This document shows, piece after piece, positions 34,080-41,689 of a DNA stretch of 64,000 nucleotides. The stretch lies in assembly GCF_002368035.1 (NCBI RefSeq), contig NZ_AP018222.1:4209534-4273533 (forward strand), given 5' to 3'. The stretch is from Nostoc linckia NIES-25 (GTDB lineage: Bacteria > Cyanobacteriota > Cyanobacteriia > Cyanobacteriales > Nostocaceae). Below the pieces are notes generated by a model. That model was not told the origin of the DNA and made no database searches. It worked only from the letters and a program-made list of their open reading frames with translations. Position numbers and translations under genes: made by a program. The number at the start of each line of letters is the position of its first letter. The first letter of the stretch is position 1.

Positions 34080-35825
34080 CTACCCAATACCTTTTGCGAT
34101 AAAAAACGCTTCACCGATGGGGCCTAATGCTAATACTGGGAAGAATGTAAGTGCGCCTAAAATTAAAATCACCCCTGCGGTAACACCTGTAAATAATCCG
34201 GTATCGGTTCGCAATGTCCCAGTGGTGTAGGGAACAGCTTGCTTGCGGGACATGCTATCTGCTAAAAACAGTAAACCCAATATGGGAATATAGCGTCCTG
34301 CTAGTAAACTAAAGCAAGTACTCAAGTTCCACCACAAAGCGGTTAAAGTCGGTTTTGTGCCTGTGGCTATTGCTAACGGTGAAGGTTGGGAATCGCCTAA
34401 ACCTTCAAACCCAGAACCGTTATTAGCAGCAGCGGAGGCGTATTCATAGATAACTTGAGCAAAGCCGTGAAAACCAGGATTGCTAATTCCTGCTAATTGG
34501 TCGGGAAATGCTAAGGCGATACCTGCGGGAATCATAATTGCGATGGGGTGGACTAGCAAAATCAAGAAACTAGCCAATACAACTTCCCGCTTCTCAATTT
34601 TGCGTCCGAGAAATTCTGGCGTGCGTCCTACCATTAGTCCTGTAGCGAACACAGCCAGAATCAGGTAAGCAAACAAGTATGCGGTTCCTGTACCCTGTCC
34701 GCCCCAAATAATTTGTAGGAACATATTGGAAAGGGTAATAAAACCGCCGTTGGGCATGAAGGAATCGTGTAAGCTGTTGACTGCACCGCACATGGTAGCT
34801 GTGGTACTGACCGCGAACAGCACAGATTCTGCCCAACCAAACCTAACTTCTTTACCTTCCAAATTCGGTTGCTGACTTCCTAGCACCGCATTCACAGCCG
34901 GGTTGCCGTTATATTCGCCAATGGCTGTAACAATAATAAATACTAGATAAATAACACCCACCATACCGTAGACTAACCAAGCTTGCTTAGTGTTGTTAGC
35001 AAACAAGCCATAGGTGTAGATTAAGGAAGTGGGAATCGCAAGCATCGCGACAATTTGAATTAAATTCGTAAATCCGTTGGGATTTTCAAAGGGGTGTGCG
35101 GAGTTGATGGCAAAAAAGCCGCCGCCGTTTTCGCCTAATTGCTTGATGATTTCAAAATGGGCAACAGGGCCGCGAGCGATCGCCTGACTAACGTTAGGAT
35201 CTTCTAAGGTGGGAAACACTGCAACACCCGCCAATGTTTCCGGCACACCAGCCGCCATCAAAACAATCCCGCCGACAATACAAATAGGCAGCAAAATTCG
35301 CGTAATCGAGCGAATCAAGTCTACATAAAAATTGCCCAACGATCTACCAGTTAATCCCCGAATAAAAGCTATTCCCACAGCCAAACCAGTCGCAGCTGAG
35401 GTGAACATGTGATAACCAAGTCCCCAGATTTGGCTAGCATAACTCATGTAAGTTTCACCAGAATAATGCTGCTGGTTGGTGTTAGTAATAAAAGAAATAG
35501 TAGTATGCAGTGCTGTATCCCAACTTGGCGCATTTATCTTGGTTGGGTTTAATGGTAACCATCCTTGATTCATAATAATCAAGAAAATCAGCAACCCCAT
35601 TGCAACATTGCTATACAAGATTGCCCGTCCATACTGCCAACCAGTCATATTTTCCTTAGCTTTAATGCCAACCAAGGAGTAAAGCACTTGCTCAACCGGA
35701 TTTAAAACTGGATCGAGAAAAGTACTTTGTTCTTGGTATACACGCGCCATATAGCGCCCAAAAAAAGGAGTAATTGCCACTACAATTAGTAGCGTTAATA
35801 TAATTTGAATCCATCCTTCTAACAT
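34080..35825 (-). CDS. kdpA: Potassium-transporting ATPase subunit A (K+ channel-like subunit)
   Basis: A 581-residue membrane protein with ~10-12 helices related to Trk/Ktr channels. Selectivity-filter and family stretches include TNTNQQHYSGETYMSY, GENGGGFFAINSAHPFENP, SVSTTATMCGAVNSLHDSF and ASAAANNGSGFEGLG. First gene of the kdp operon; the ~375-bp upstream AT-rich region, shared with a divergent gene, should carry the K+-responsive promoter. No kdpD or kdpE is found in the window, like the second, kdpD-less kdp operon known in Anabaena. Confidence 0.97.
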   Translation of the reverse strand: MLEGWIQIILTLLIVVAITPFFGRYMARVYQEQSTFLDPVLNPVEQVLYSLVGIKAKENMTGWQYGRAILYSNVAMGLLIFLIIMNQGWLPLNPTKINAPSWDTALHTTISFITNTNQQHYSGETYMSYASQIWGLGYHMFTSAATGLAVGIAFIRGLTGRSLGNFYVDLIRSITRILLPICIVGGIVLMAAGVPETLAGVAVFPTLEDPNVSQAIARGPVAHFEIIKQLGENGGGFFAINSAHPFENPNGFTNLIQIVAMLAIPTSLIYTYGLFANNTKQAWLVYGMVGVIYLVFIIVTAIGEYNGNPAVNAVLGSQQPNLEGKEVRFGWAESVLFAVSTTATMCGAVNSLHDSFMPNGGFITLSNMFLQIIWGGQGTGTAYLFAYLILAVFATGLMVGRTPEFLGRKIEKREVVLASFLILLVHPIAIMIPAGIALAFPDQLAGISNPGFHGFAQVIYEYASAAANNGSGFEGLGDSQPSPLAIATGTKPTLTALWWNLSTCFSLLAGRYIPILGLLFLADSMSRKQAVPYTTGTLRTDTGLFTGVTAGVILILGALTFFPVLALGPIGEAFFIAKGIG

Positions 35826-36200
35826 TGGATTAATCGAACTCCGGCATGAGTTATGTTGAAATGATTATTAGATAGTTTGCTGTGAATACCCAAATAAGTC
35901 TTGGTTTATGAATATGTAGTTTACAAATCAATAATGAAACTTTTTGTTAAGAAAAACAAGGTATAAATTAATATTTAAACTTAAATATATTAGTGATATA
36001 GTTTTGCAGAGATAGAATTTATAGAGCGTTTATTTTGATATATATCTGCAAATATAGAAAATTTAAACCATCCCTCAAAAGTTAGATTTACAATTTATTA
36101 GAGAATTCAGGTGTCTTGCAGCTCATCAAAATTAATGCGAGCGATCGCTAGACCGCTTTTTAAGAGATAATAACAAAGCCTTGTTGAGTATTTATTATCA
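35826..36200. promoter_or_regulatory. Divergent promoter region of kdpA and the nuclease gene
   Basis: About 375 bp, strongly AT-rich, with one HIP1-like site near 36140. The position requires promoters for both genes, but no specific operator could be named. A 69-codon minus frame at 36107-36316 overlaps the plus gene and is rejected. Confidence 0.4.
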
Positions 36201-37040
36201 ATGTCCTTTGATAACCTCTGCAAACTACTTTCCGAAAAACATCCTGTCAATTTTGCTAATTGGGTTTTGGGTACACCACAAACTTCTGTCAAAGTCCTCA
36301 AAACCGAATTAAGCATTGAACCGATTCGTGCCGATTATGTCACATTTCTACAGTTACAAGAACGCATTCTTCACTTGGAATTCCAAACTAAACTAGAATC
36401 CACACCACCGCTACCCCTGCGGATGCTCGATTATTGGGTACGCTTGTATCGTTTATATCGTCTACCCATTACGCAAGTTGTTGTCTTATTACTTCCTCCT
36501 GCGCCAGAAACAGTAATTGAAACTGCTTTCAGTCTCGAAACTACCCGTCACGAATATCGCGTAATTTCTATGTGGGAGGAAAATCCCGAACAATTCTTGA
36601 ACGATCCAGCTTTGTTACCGTTAGCACCATTAGCAGCAACCACTCAACCCCAAACCTTGTTGCAACAAGTCGTGGAAAGAGTTAATCAACTTCAGCCAGA
36701 ACAACGACCTGAAATTGCGACTTACACCCAAATCTTAGCGGGATTAAAATACAAAAAGGACTTGATTAGACAATTATTTCGGGAGGGCATGATGCGCGAG
36801 TCAGTGATTTATCAAGAAATTCTCCAAGAAGGCGAACAACGAGGAGAACAACGAGGACGGGAACAAGGAGAGCGATCGCTCATTCTCAGACTGCTAAATC
36901 GACGGGTAGGAGAATTACCTCAACAACTACTAGAACGTATTGAAACTCTCGACCTAGAACAATTAGAAAATCTGGGGGAAGCTTTGTTAGATTTTCAGGC
37001 TCAAGCAGATTTAGAAACCTGGTTTAGTGCATTAGAATAG
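36201..37040 (+). CDS. Rpn/PD-(D/E)XK nuclease-family protein with DUF4351 C-terminus
   Basis: A 279-residue protein. The N-terminal half resembles the Rpn-type nuclease fold: IRADYVTFLQ then ILHLEFQTK (the ExQ form of the PD-(D/E)XK motif) and MLDYWVRLYRLY. The middle is variable with a charged repeat (GEQRGEQRGREQGERS) and the end (LILRLLNRRVGELPQQLLERIETLDLEQLENLGEALLDF) is the DUF4351 helical domain. These genes are multicopy in cyanobacteria, linked to transposon-like or recombination-promoting nucleases. It precedes the nucleotidyltransferase gene by 30 bp. Confidence 0.75.
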   Translation: MSFDNLCKLLSEKHPVNFANWVLGTPQTSVKVLKTELSIEPIRADYVTFLQLQERILHLEFQTKLESTPPLPLRMLDYWVRLYRLYRLPITQVVVLLLPPAPETVIETAFSLETTRHEYRVISMWEENPEQFLNDPALLPLAPLAATTQPQTLLQQVVERVNQLQPEQRPEIATYTQILAGLKYKKDLIRQLFREGMMRESVIYQEILQEGEQRGEQRGREQGERSLILRLLNRRVGELPQQLLERIETLDLEQLENLGEALLDFQAQADLETWFSALE

Positions 37041-37070
37041 CACAACCCTCGTTATTAATACTCCATTGAA

Positions 37071-38159
37071 ATGAAAAGAATAGAAATTGAACAAAGAACT
37101 ATTTTAGTTGGTTTGGCAGGTAGCCACGGCTATGGTTTAAATCGTCCCGATTCCGACTTGGATTATCGCGGAGTGTTTATCGCACCCAAAAGGTACTATT
37201 TGGGATTCGATCGCATAGAACAAAAAGATGCTGGCTGGGATGAACCAGGAATATTTCCATTTCTAGATAATAACAAAGATACAGTTATATATGAATTAAA
37301 AAAAATCATCCAGTTATTATCGGGAGCCAACCCCAATGTTTTAGAATTACTCTGGTTAAATAACTATCCTTTTCTAACTCCAGTCGGACAGCATTTAATT
37401 AATCATAAACAATTATTTTTGAGCAAGAAAGTAAAGCATACTTACACTGGTTATGCCTTCGCTCAAATCAAAAAAATGGAAACTCATCGCAAATGGTTAT
37501 TAAAGCCACCGCAAAAAAAGCCATTACCATCTGACTTTGACATAGAAGACGAAGCAGCGCTAACCAAAGATGAACTAAATGCTTTTTTAGAATATCTTTA
37601 TAACTTAATTAGAGGCAGAATTGAATTTTTGGAAGAAGCTGAACAATTATACAAATTACTCACAGCAGATATTGATTTCAAAGGAGTGTTAAAACAATAT
37701 ACTTTACCCGACGAGACTTTAGAATATACCCAAAAGTTCACTAATAGCCGTAAAGATTTTATCCGCCTGCTTCAGAAAAGTCAAAGTTATCAAACAGCCC
37801 TAAGAGAATGGAAAGCTTACTTATCTTGGCAGGAAAATAGAAATCCGGCTAGAGCAGAAATGGAAATCAAGTCTGGCTTTGACCTCAAACATGGGATGCA
37901 CTGCATTAGATTGTTACGCAGTGGATTAGAAATATTACGTCAAGGAGAGGTGATTGTTGATAGGAGAATAGCTGGCGATGCTGATGATTTAAAAGCTATC
38001 CTCAAGGGTGAATATTCTTATGAACAGGTGATGAAAATGGCAGAAGATTTAGTTGCCGAAATGGAAATTGTTTACGAACAATCTAACCTGCCCCATAAAC
38101 CCGATTTAGAGCAAATTAATGAATTGTGCATGGAATTAGTGGAAATGCAAAAGTGGTAA
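37071..38159 (+). CDS. Nucleotidyltransferase-fold protein (YcgL/COG3541 type)
   Basis: A 362-residue protein whose N-terminus carries the Pol-beta nucleotidyltransferase signature GSHGYGLNRPDSDLDYRGVFI (GS, then DxD). The large C-terminal helical region (HTYTGYAFAQIKKMETHRKW, GFDLKHGMHCIRLLRSGLEIL) matches the predicted nucleotidyltransferases of the YcgL group. The substrate is unknown. It follows the nuclease gene in an apparent two-gene unit, which gives a possible defence or repair flavour, but this is an inference only. Confidence 0.8.
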   Translation: MKRIEIEQRTILVGLAGSHGYGLNRPDSDLDYRGVFIAPKRYYLGFDRIEQKDAGWDEPGIFPFLDNNKDTVIYELKKIIQLLSGANPNVLELLWLNNYPFLTPVGQHLINHKQLFLSKKVKHTYTGYAFAQIKKMETHRKWLLKPPQKKPLPSDFDIEDEAALTKDELNAFLEYLYNLIRGRIEFLEEAEQLYKLLTADIDFKGVLKQYTLPDETLEYTQKFTNSRKDFIRLLQKSQSYQTALREWKAYLSWQENRNPARAEMEIKSGFDLKHGMHCIRLLRSGLEILRQGEVIVDRRIAGDADDLKAILKGEYSYEQVMKMAEDLVAEMEIVYEQSNLPHKPDLEQINELCMELVEMQKW

Positions 38160-38165
38160 ATAAAA

Positions 38166-38238
38166 AATTTAAGAGTGAGAAGTTAAGAGTTAAGAGTTTT
38201 TAATTAACTTTTCACTCATAACTCATAACTCATAACTA
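38166..38238. repeat. GAGTTAAGAGTTAAGAG / ACTCATAACTCATA repeats
   Basis: Short tandem repeats between convergent genes, left arm complementary to the right, so they can form a hairpin that may end both transcripts. Confidence 0.7.
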
Positions 38239-38241
38239 AAT

Positions 38242-38538
38242 TTAAAGAGTTTGGATTAAATCAGCAAAGCCAAAAAGGCTAATAATTAGCAATAGTAATG
38301 CTGTGACTTGTGTGATTCGTGTTTGTGGTGAGGGGGCGATCGCTTCCCGCACTAAGATAGAAATAGATGCTCCAACTACTAAGCTCAAGCCTAAGATTAA
38401 ATATGGTCTTTCGGGTAAAACACTCGCTATTGCCAGCATAGCGATCGCTAAAAACAGCATTAATAATTCTACAAACCGAGGCGGGTTGTATTGGCTAGAT
38501 AAAATTAAGCTGTTAAACCAAAAATACCAAGATCTCAT
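38242..38538 (-). CDS. Small conserved membrane protein downstream of chlI
   Basis: A 98-residue protein with three hydrophobic segments (FVELLMLFLAIAMLAIASVL, YLILGLSLVVGASISILV, VTALLLLIISLFGFADLI). The N-terminus MRSWYFWFNSLILSSQYNPPR is amphipathic. No family name is recognised. It lies after chlI on the same strand, separated by repeats. Confidence 0.7.
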   Translation of the reverse strand: MRSWYFWFNSLILSSQYNPPRFVELLMLFLAIAMLAIASVLPERPYLILGLSLVVGASISILVREAIAPSPQTRITQVTALLLLIISLFGFADLIQTL

Positions 38539-38570
38539 AATCAGTATTCAATGCTAAGTGCTGAGTTAAG

Positions 38571-38630
38571 AGTTAGGATTCTAACTCCTAACTCCTAACT
38601 TTTAACTTCTAACCTCTAACTCCTAACTTC
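38571..38630. repeat. TAACTCC-type tandem repeats at the chlI 3' end
   Basis: About eight copies of AACTCCT/AACTTCT heptamers. The last codons and the stop of chlI lie inside this tract. Confidence 0.8.
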
Positions 38631-39748
38631 TGACCTGTGCCATTTTTTTGTGCAGTATCATCTTCTAGAAGTTCGACGCCAAAGACACGGCTAAAAGCTT
38701 TGGCAACTTTGTAGCCAGAATCAATTGATTCCAAGGGGTCTTTCCGCAGCCTATGACGCAAGCACAGCGTAATTACGCGGCGGATATCGTCAACTGTAAC
38801 TTCAGTGCGTCCTTCAAATGCCGTTATGGCTTTGGCGGCGCGGTTACTAACAATATCACCCCGTAATCCATCTACATCCAGTTCAGAGCAGACTTCAGAA
38901 ATTTTCACCCGCAAATCATAGTCAATTTTTACTTCTGGTAAAAGTTGCTGGGCATTGACAATTTGCTGTTGTAGTGCTTCTTGCTGCGGTTTATACTTTT
39001 CGAGAAAATCTGGAGGATTTTGGTCAAATTCCGCCCGTTGTTCGACGATTTGCACTCGTAAGGCTGGTTCTTTGACTGTATGAATTTCTGCGTGCATCCC
39101 AAAGCGATCGAGTAATTGGGGGCGCAGTTCGCCTTCTTCTGGGTTTCCAGAACCGACAAGAACAAAACGTGCAGGGTGACGGATTGAAATACCTTCCCGT
39201 TCTACAGTATTCCAGCCACTGGCGGCGGAATCGAGTAGTACATCTACAAGGTGGTCATCTAGTAAGTTGACTTCATCTACATAAAGAATGCCTCGGTTAG
39301 CCTTTGCCAGCAGTCCTGGTTCAAAAGCTTTGACACCCTCAGATAAAGCTTTTTCGATGTCGATAGTGCCGCAAACCCGGTCTTCTGTGGCTCCTAATGG
39401 CAGGTCTACCATTTGGACTTTTTTGTGAGTTACGGGAATTTCTGCCCCTTGTTCTAACAGTTGGCGGACATCATCGCTCATCAAATCAGGGTCGCTAGGA
39501 TCGCTACTAAACGGGTCATTGGCAACCACAGAGATTTCTGGCAGTAGATCCGCCAACGCTCGGATAGTAGTGGATTTTCCGGTACCGCGATCGCCCATGA
39601 TCATTACACCACCAATTTTGGGGTCAATCACGTTCAACAGCAGCGCCAGTTTCATTTCTTCCTGGCCGACAATTGCCGTAAAAGGAAATACCACACGACG
39701 CGCACTTGCCGTAGATTGAGCAGTTGGACTCACTAAATTACCTAACAA
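38609..39748 (-). CDS. chlI: Magnesium chelatase ATPase subunit I
   Basis: A 379-residue AAA+ protein. Walker A GDRGTGKST (residues ~52-60), Walker B ILYVDEVNLLDD (~150), sensor VGSGNPEEG and the arginine-finger helices are present. With ChlD and ChlH it inserts Mg2+ into protoporphyrin IX, the first committed step of chlorophyll synthesis. The last residues after FSRVFGVELLEDDTAQ (KNGTGQKLGVRG) vary in the family, and their codons GGAGTTAGAGGTTAG are part of the downstream tandem repeat. Confidence 0.96.
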   Translation of the reverse strand: MLGNLVSPTAQSTASARRVVFPFTAIVGQEEMKLALLLNVIDPKIGGVMIMGDRGTGKSTTIRALADLLPEISVVANDPFSSDPSDPDLMSDDVRQLLEQGAEIPVTHKKVQMVDLPLGATEDRVCGTIDIEKALSEGVKAFEPGLLAKANRGILYVDEVNLLDDHLVDVLLDSAASGWNTVEREGISIRHPARFVLVGSGNPEEGELRPQLLDRFGMHAEIHTVKEPALRVQIVEQRAEFDQNPPDFLEKYKPQQEALQQQIVNAQQLLPEVKIDYDLRVKISEVCSELDVDGLRGDIVSNRAAKAITAFEGRTEVTVDDIRRVITLCLRHRLRKDPLESIDSGYKVAKAFSRVFGVELLEDDTAQKNGTGQKLGVRG

Positions 39749-40091
39749 TATTTTTATTATTACAGTTCTTTATTGTGACACAGCTGGGGACTGAGGAATA
39801 GGGACTGGGGGAGGTGGCTTCGCCTTGGGGAAAGGGAAAAGGGAAAAGCAGGGATCTTTCTTTTCCCCTTTGCCCCTTGCCCTTTGCCCCTTGCCCTTTC
39901 CCCCTTGCCCTTTACCCATGCCCCATTCCCAATACCAGATACATTGGGCACAAATGCCTACTTGCTACGTCAACTTTCTTAATATGCATAAGTTTGATTT
40001 AGTTTTTCTGGTGCAGAAGTTCCATACATAGGGAACCAACAACTACCAATCTCTCAATTTTTTAGTAAGCATAAATGCTTGTAATATATGT
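39749..40091. other. Intergenic region with CCCTTGCCCTTTGCC repeats
   Basis: 343 bp between divergent genes. It holds a GGGAAAAGGG / CCCTTTCCCC inverted tract (about 39830-39920). No gene is present; frames through the repeats are spurious. Confidence 0.6.
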
Positions 40092-41357
40092 ATGGCTAGT
40101 AAATTCAATCACAAAAGCAAGCAATGGCGTGTGTGGGTAGCTAATGCATCATTCAAACCTATGAAATCAACTTTTTTTGTTCGAGGTTGGCGACGAAAGC
40201 TGAAATATATTTTCCCGCTGCTGATGTTAATATCGTTTGTTACGGTATTGTTGGTAGACAGCTTCAGCCCTGCCGTTGCCCAGCTACCCCGTCAGGAAAT
40301 TCGCGGGGTTTGGATGACGAACAATGATTTTGCCACCCTGAAGGATCGTACCAAAGTGCAAGAGGCGATGACTCATCTGCGGCGGCTGAACTTCAACACA
40401 ATCTATCCAGTGGTTTGGAATTCTGGCTATGTCATGTATCCCAGTGCCACCGCACAACAGGCAGGGATTCAACCTTTTGTTTATAAAGGTTCAGATGGGC
40501 ATGATATTCTCGCCGATCTCATTAACCAAGCCCATCGCAAGGGACTTTTAGCAATTCCCTGGTTTGAGTTTGGATTTATGGCACCCCCAACGTCGGAACT
40601 TGCACTCAATTATCCAGATTGGTTTACACAAAAACGCGATGGTAGCCAAACTTCTATCAGCGCTGCTGGTGAGGTGATGTGGCTCAATCCCTTCCATCCA
40701 CAAGTGCAACAATTCATCACCAATCTCGTGCTGGAAGTTGTCACTCAATATGATGCCGATGGCATTCAGTTTGACGATCACATGAGTTTGCCGCGTGAAT
40801 TTGGCTACGATCGCTATACAGTTGCGTTGTACGTTAAAGAAACCAAGAACAATCCCCCGGCAAACCCTGAAGATCCGGAATGGGTAAAATGGCGGGCAGA
40901 TAAAATTACCGCCTTCATGGTACAACTAAACCAATCTGTCAAGCAGAGAAAACCCCAGGCGATTTTCTCCGTTGCTCCTAATTACTACGACTTTGCTTAC
41001 AAGTTCCACCTGCAAGACTGGCTTAATTGGATACGGCAAGATATCGTAGACGAGTTAATTGTGCAAATTTATCGTCCAAATCTGCAAAGTTTCATCGCAA
41101 ATATTTCCCGCCCAGAAATTCAAGAAGCGCAACAAACCATTCCCACTGGAGTTGGAATTATGACAGGGTTACGAAATAATCCAGTTCCAATGCAACAAAT
41201 TAAGTCTCAGGTGCGAGCTGCCCAAGAACGCGGTTTGGGTGTAACCTTCTTTTATTACGAAAGTCTTTGGAATTATGCACCTGAACCTTTAAACGAACGC
41301 CAAGCAGCATTTGAAAACCTCTTCCCATCTCCCGCACTCCGCGCCAGAGTTGAATAA
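40092..41357 (+). CDS. GHL10-type family 10 glycosyl hydrolase-like protein, exported
   Basis: A 421-residue protein. Residues ~35-60 are a hydrophobic export signal or anchor (KYIFPLLMLISFVTVLLVDSF). The GHL10 (DUF187) TIM barrel begins QEIRGVWMTNNDFATLKDR and contains LNFNTIYPVVWNSGYVMYPS, ADGIQFDDHMSLP (the acidic catalytic-type strand) and IVQIYRPNLQSF. It probably cuts a cell-wall or exopolysaccharide glycan in the periplasm. The ~20-residue basic N-terminus before the signal may be non-native; an ATG at 40161 (MKSTFF...) is a good alternative start. Confidence 0.85.
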   Translation: MASKFNHKSKQWRVWVANASFKPMKSTFFVRGWRRKLKYIFPLLMLISFVTVLLVDSFSPAVAQLPRQEIRGVWMTNNDFATLKDRTKVQEAMTHLRRLNFNTIYPVVWNSGYVMYPSATAQQAGIQPFVYKGSDGHDILADLINQAHRKGLLAIPWFEFGFMAPPTSELALNYPDWFTQKRDGSQTSISAAGEVMWLNPFHPQVQQFITNLVLEVVTQYDADGIQFDDHMSLPREFGYDRYTVALYVKETKNNPPANPEDPEWVKWRADKITAFMVQLNQSVKQRKPQAIFSVAPNYYDFAYKFHLQDWLNWIRQDIVDELIVQIYRPNLQSFIANISRPEIQEAQQTIPTGVGIMTGLRNNPVPMQQIKSQVRAAQERGLGVTFFYYESLWNYAPEPLNERQAAFENLFPSPALRARVE

Positions 41358-41450
41358 GTTTTTTGGGGAAGTGCTTATTTCCCTACTAGGATGCAGTTGG
41401 TGAATCGGGGGTTATACCAATTTGAAAAAAGAATTTGACAGATAGATTAG

Positions 41451-41478
41451 GTAGGGGCGCAAAGCTTTGCGCCCTTAC
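41451..41478. repeat. 28-bp palindrome (GTAGGGGCGCAAAG arm)
   Basis: Arms GTAGGGGCGCAAAG and CTTTGCGCCCTTAC (one mismatch). Same family as 8944 and 23833. Confidence 0.8.
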
Positions 41479-41541
41479 AAATTTTTGATGTGTTGCAAAG
41501 ATTTTAGAAACGGTATTAGATATTTACCAACAAAATCGTTG

Positions 41542-41570
41542 GTAGAGACGTTGCATTGCAACGTCTCTAC
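41542..41570. repeat. 29-bp palindrome (GTAGAGACGTTGCA arm)
   Basis: Perfect 14-bp arms GTAGAGACGTTGCA with a single central base. It shares ends and length, but not the core, with the elements at 11504 and 56132. Confidence 0.8.
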
Positions 41571-41689
41571 ATCTGTTGGTATAGCCAAAAATCCTGCTAG
41601 TTGTTAGATTGCGCTCATTCACCCAACCTCAAGAGAAGGAATAAAATGAATTGAGAATAGTTTAATTTCAAGAAATTCTGAATTCTGAT

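Larger units (their letters stand above)
41358..41689. other. Intergenic region with two palindromes, convergent genes
   Basis: 332 bp between the GHL10 gene and hetF. It contains palindromes at 41451-41478 and 41542-41570, either of which may act as terminator. No gene. Confidence 0.6.

Noticed and set aside
36107..36316. 69-codon minus-strand frame resembling a small regulator
   Set aside because: It overlaps antiparallel the start of the better supported nuclease gene and its promoter; no family support.
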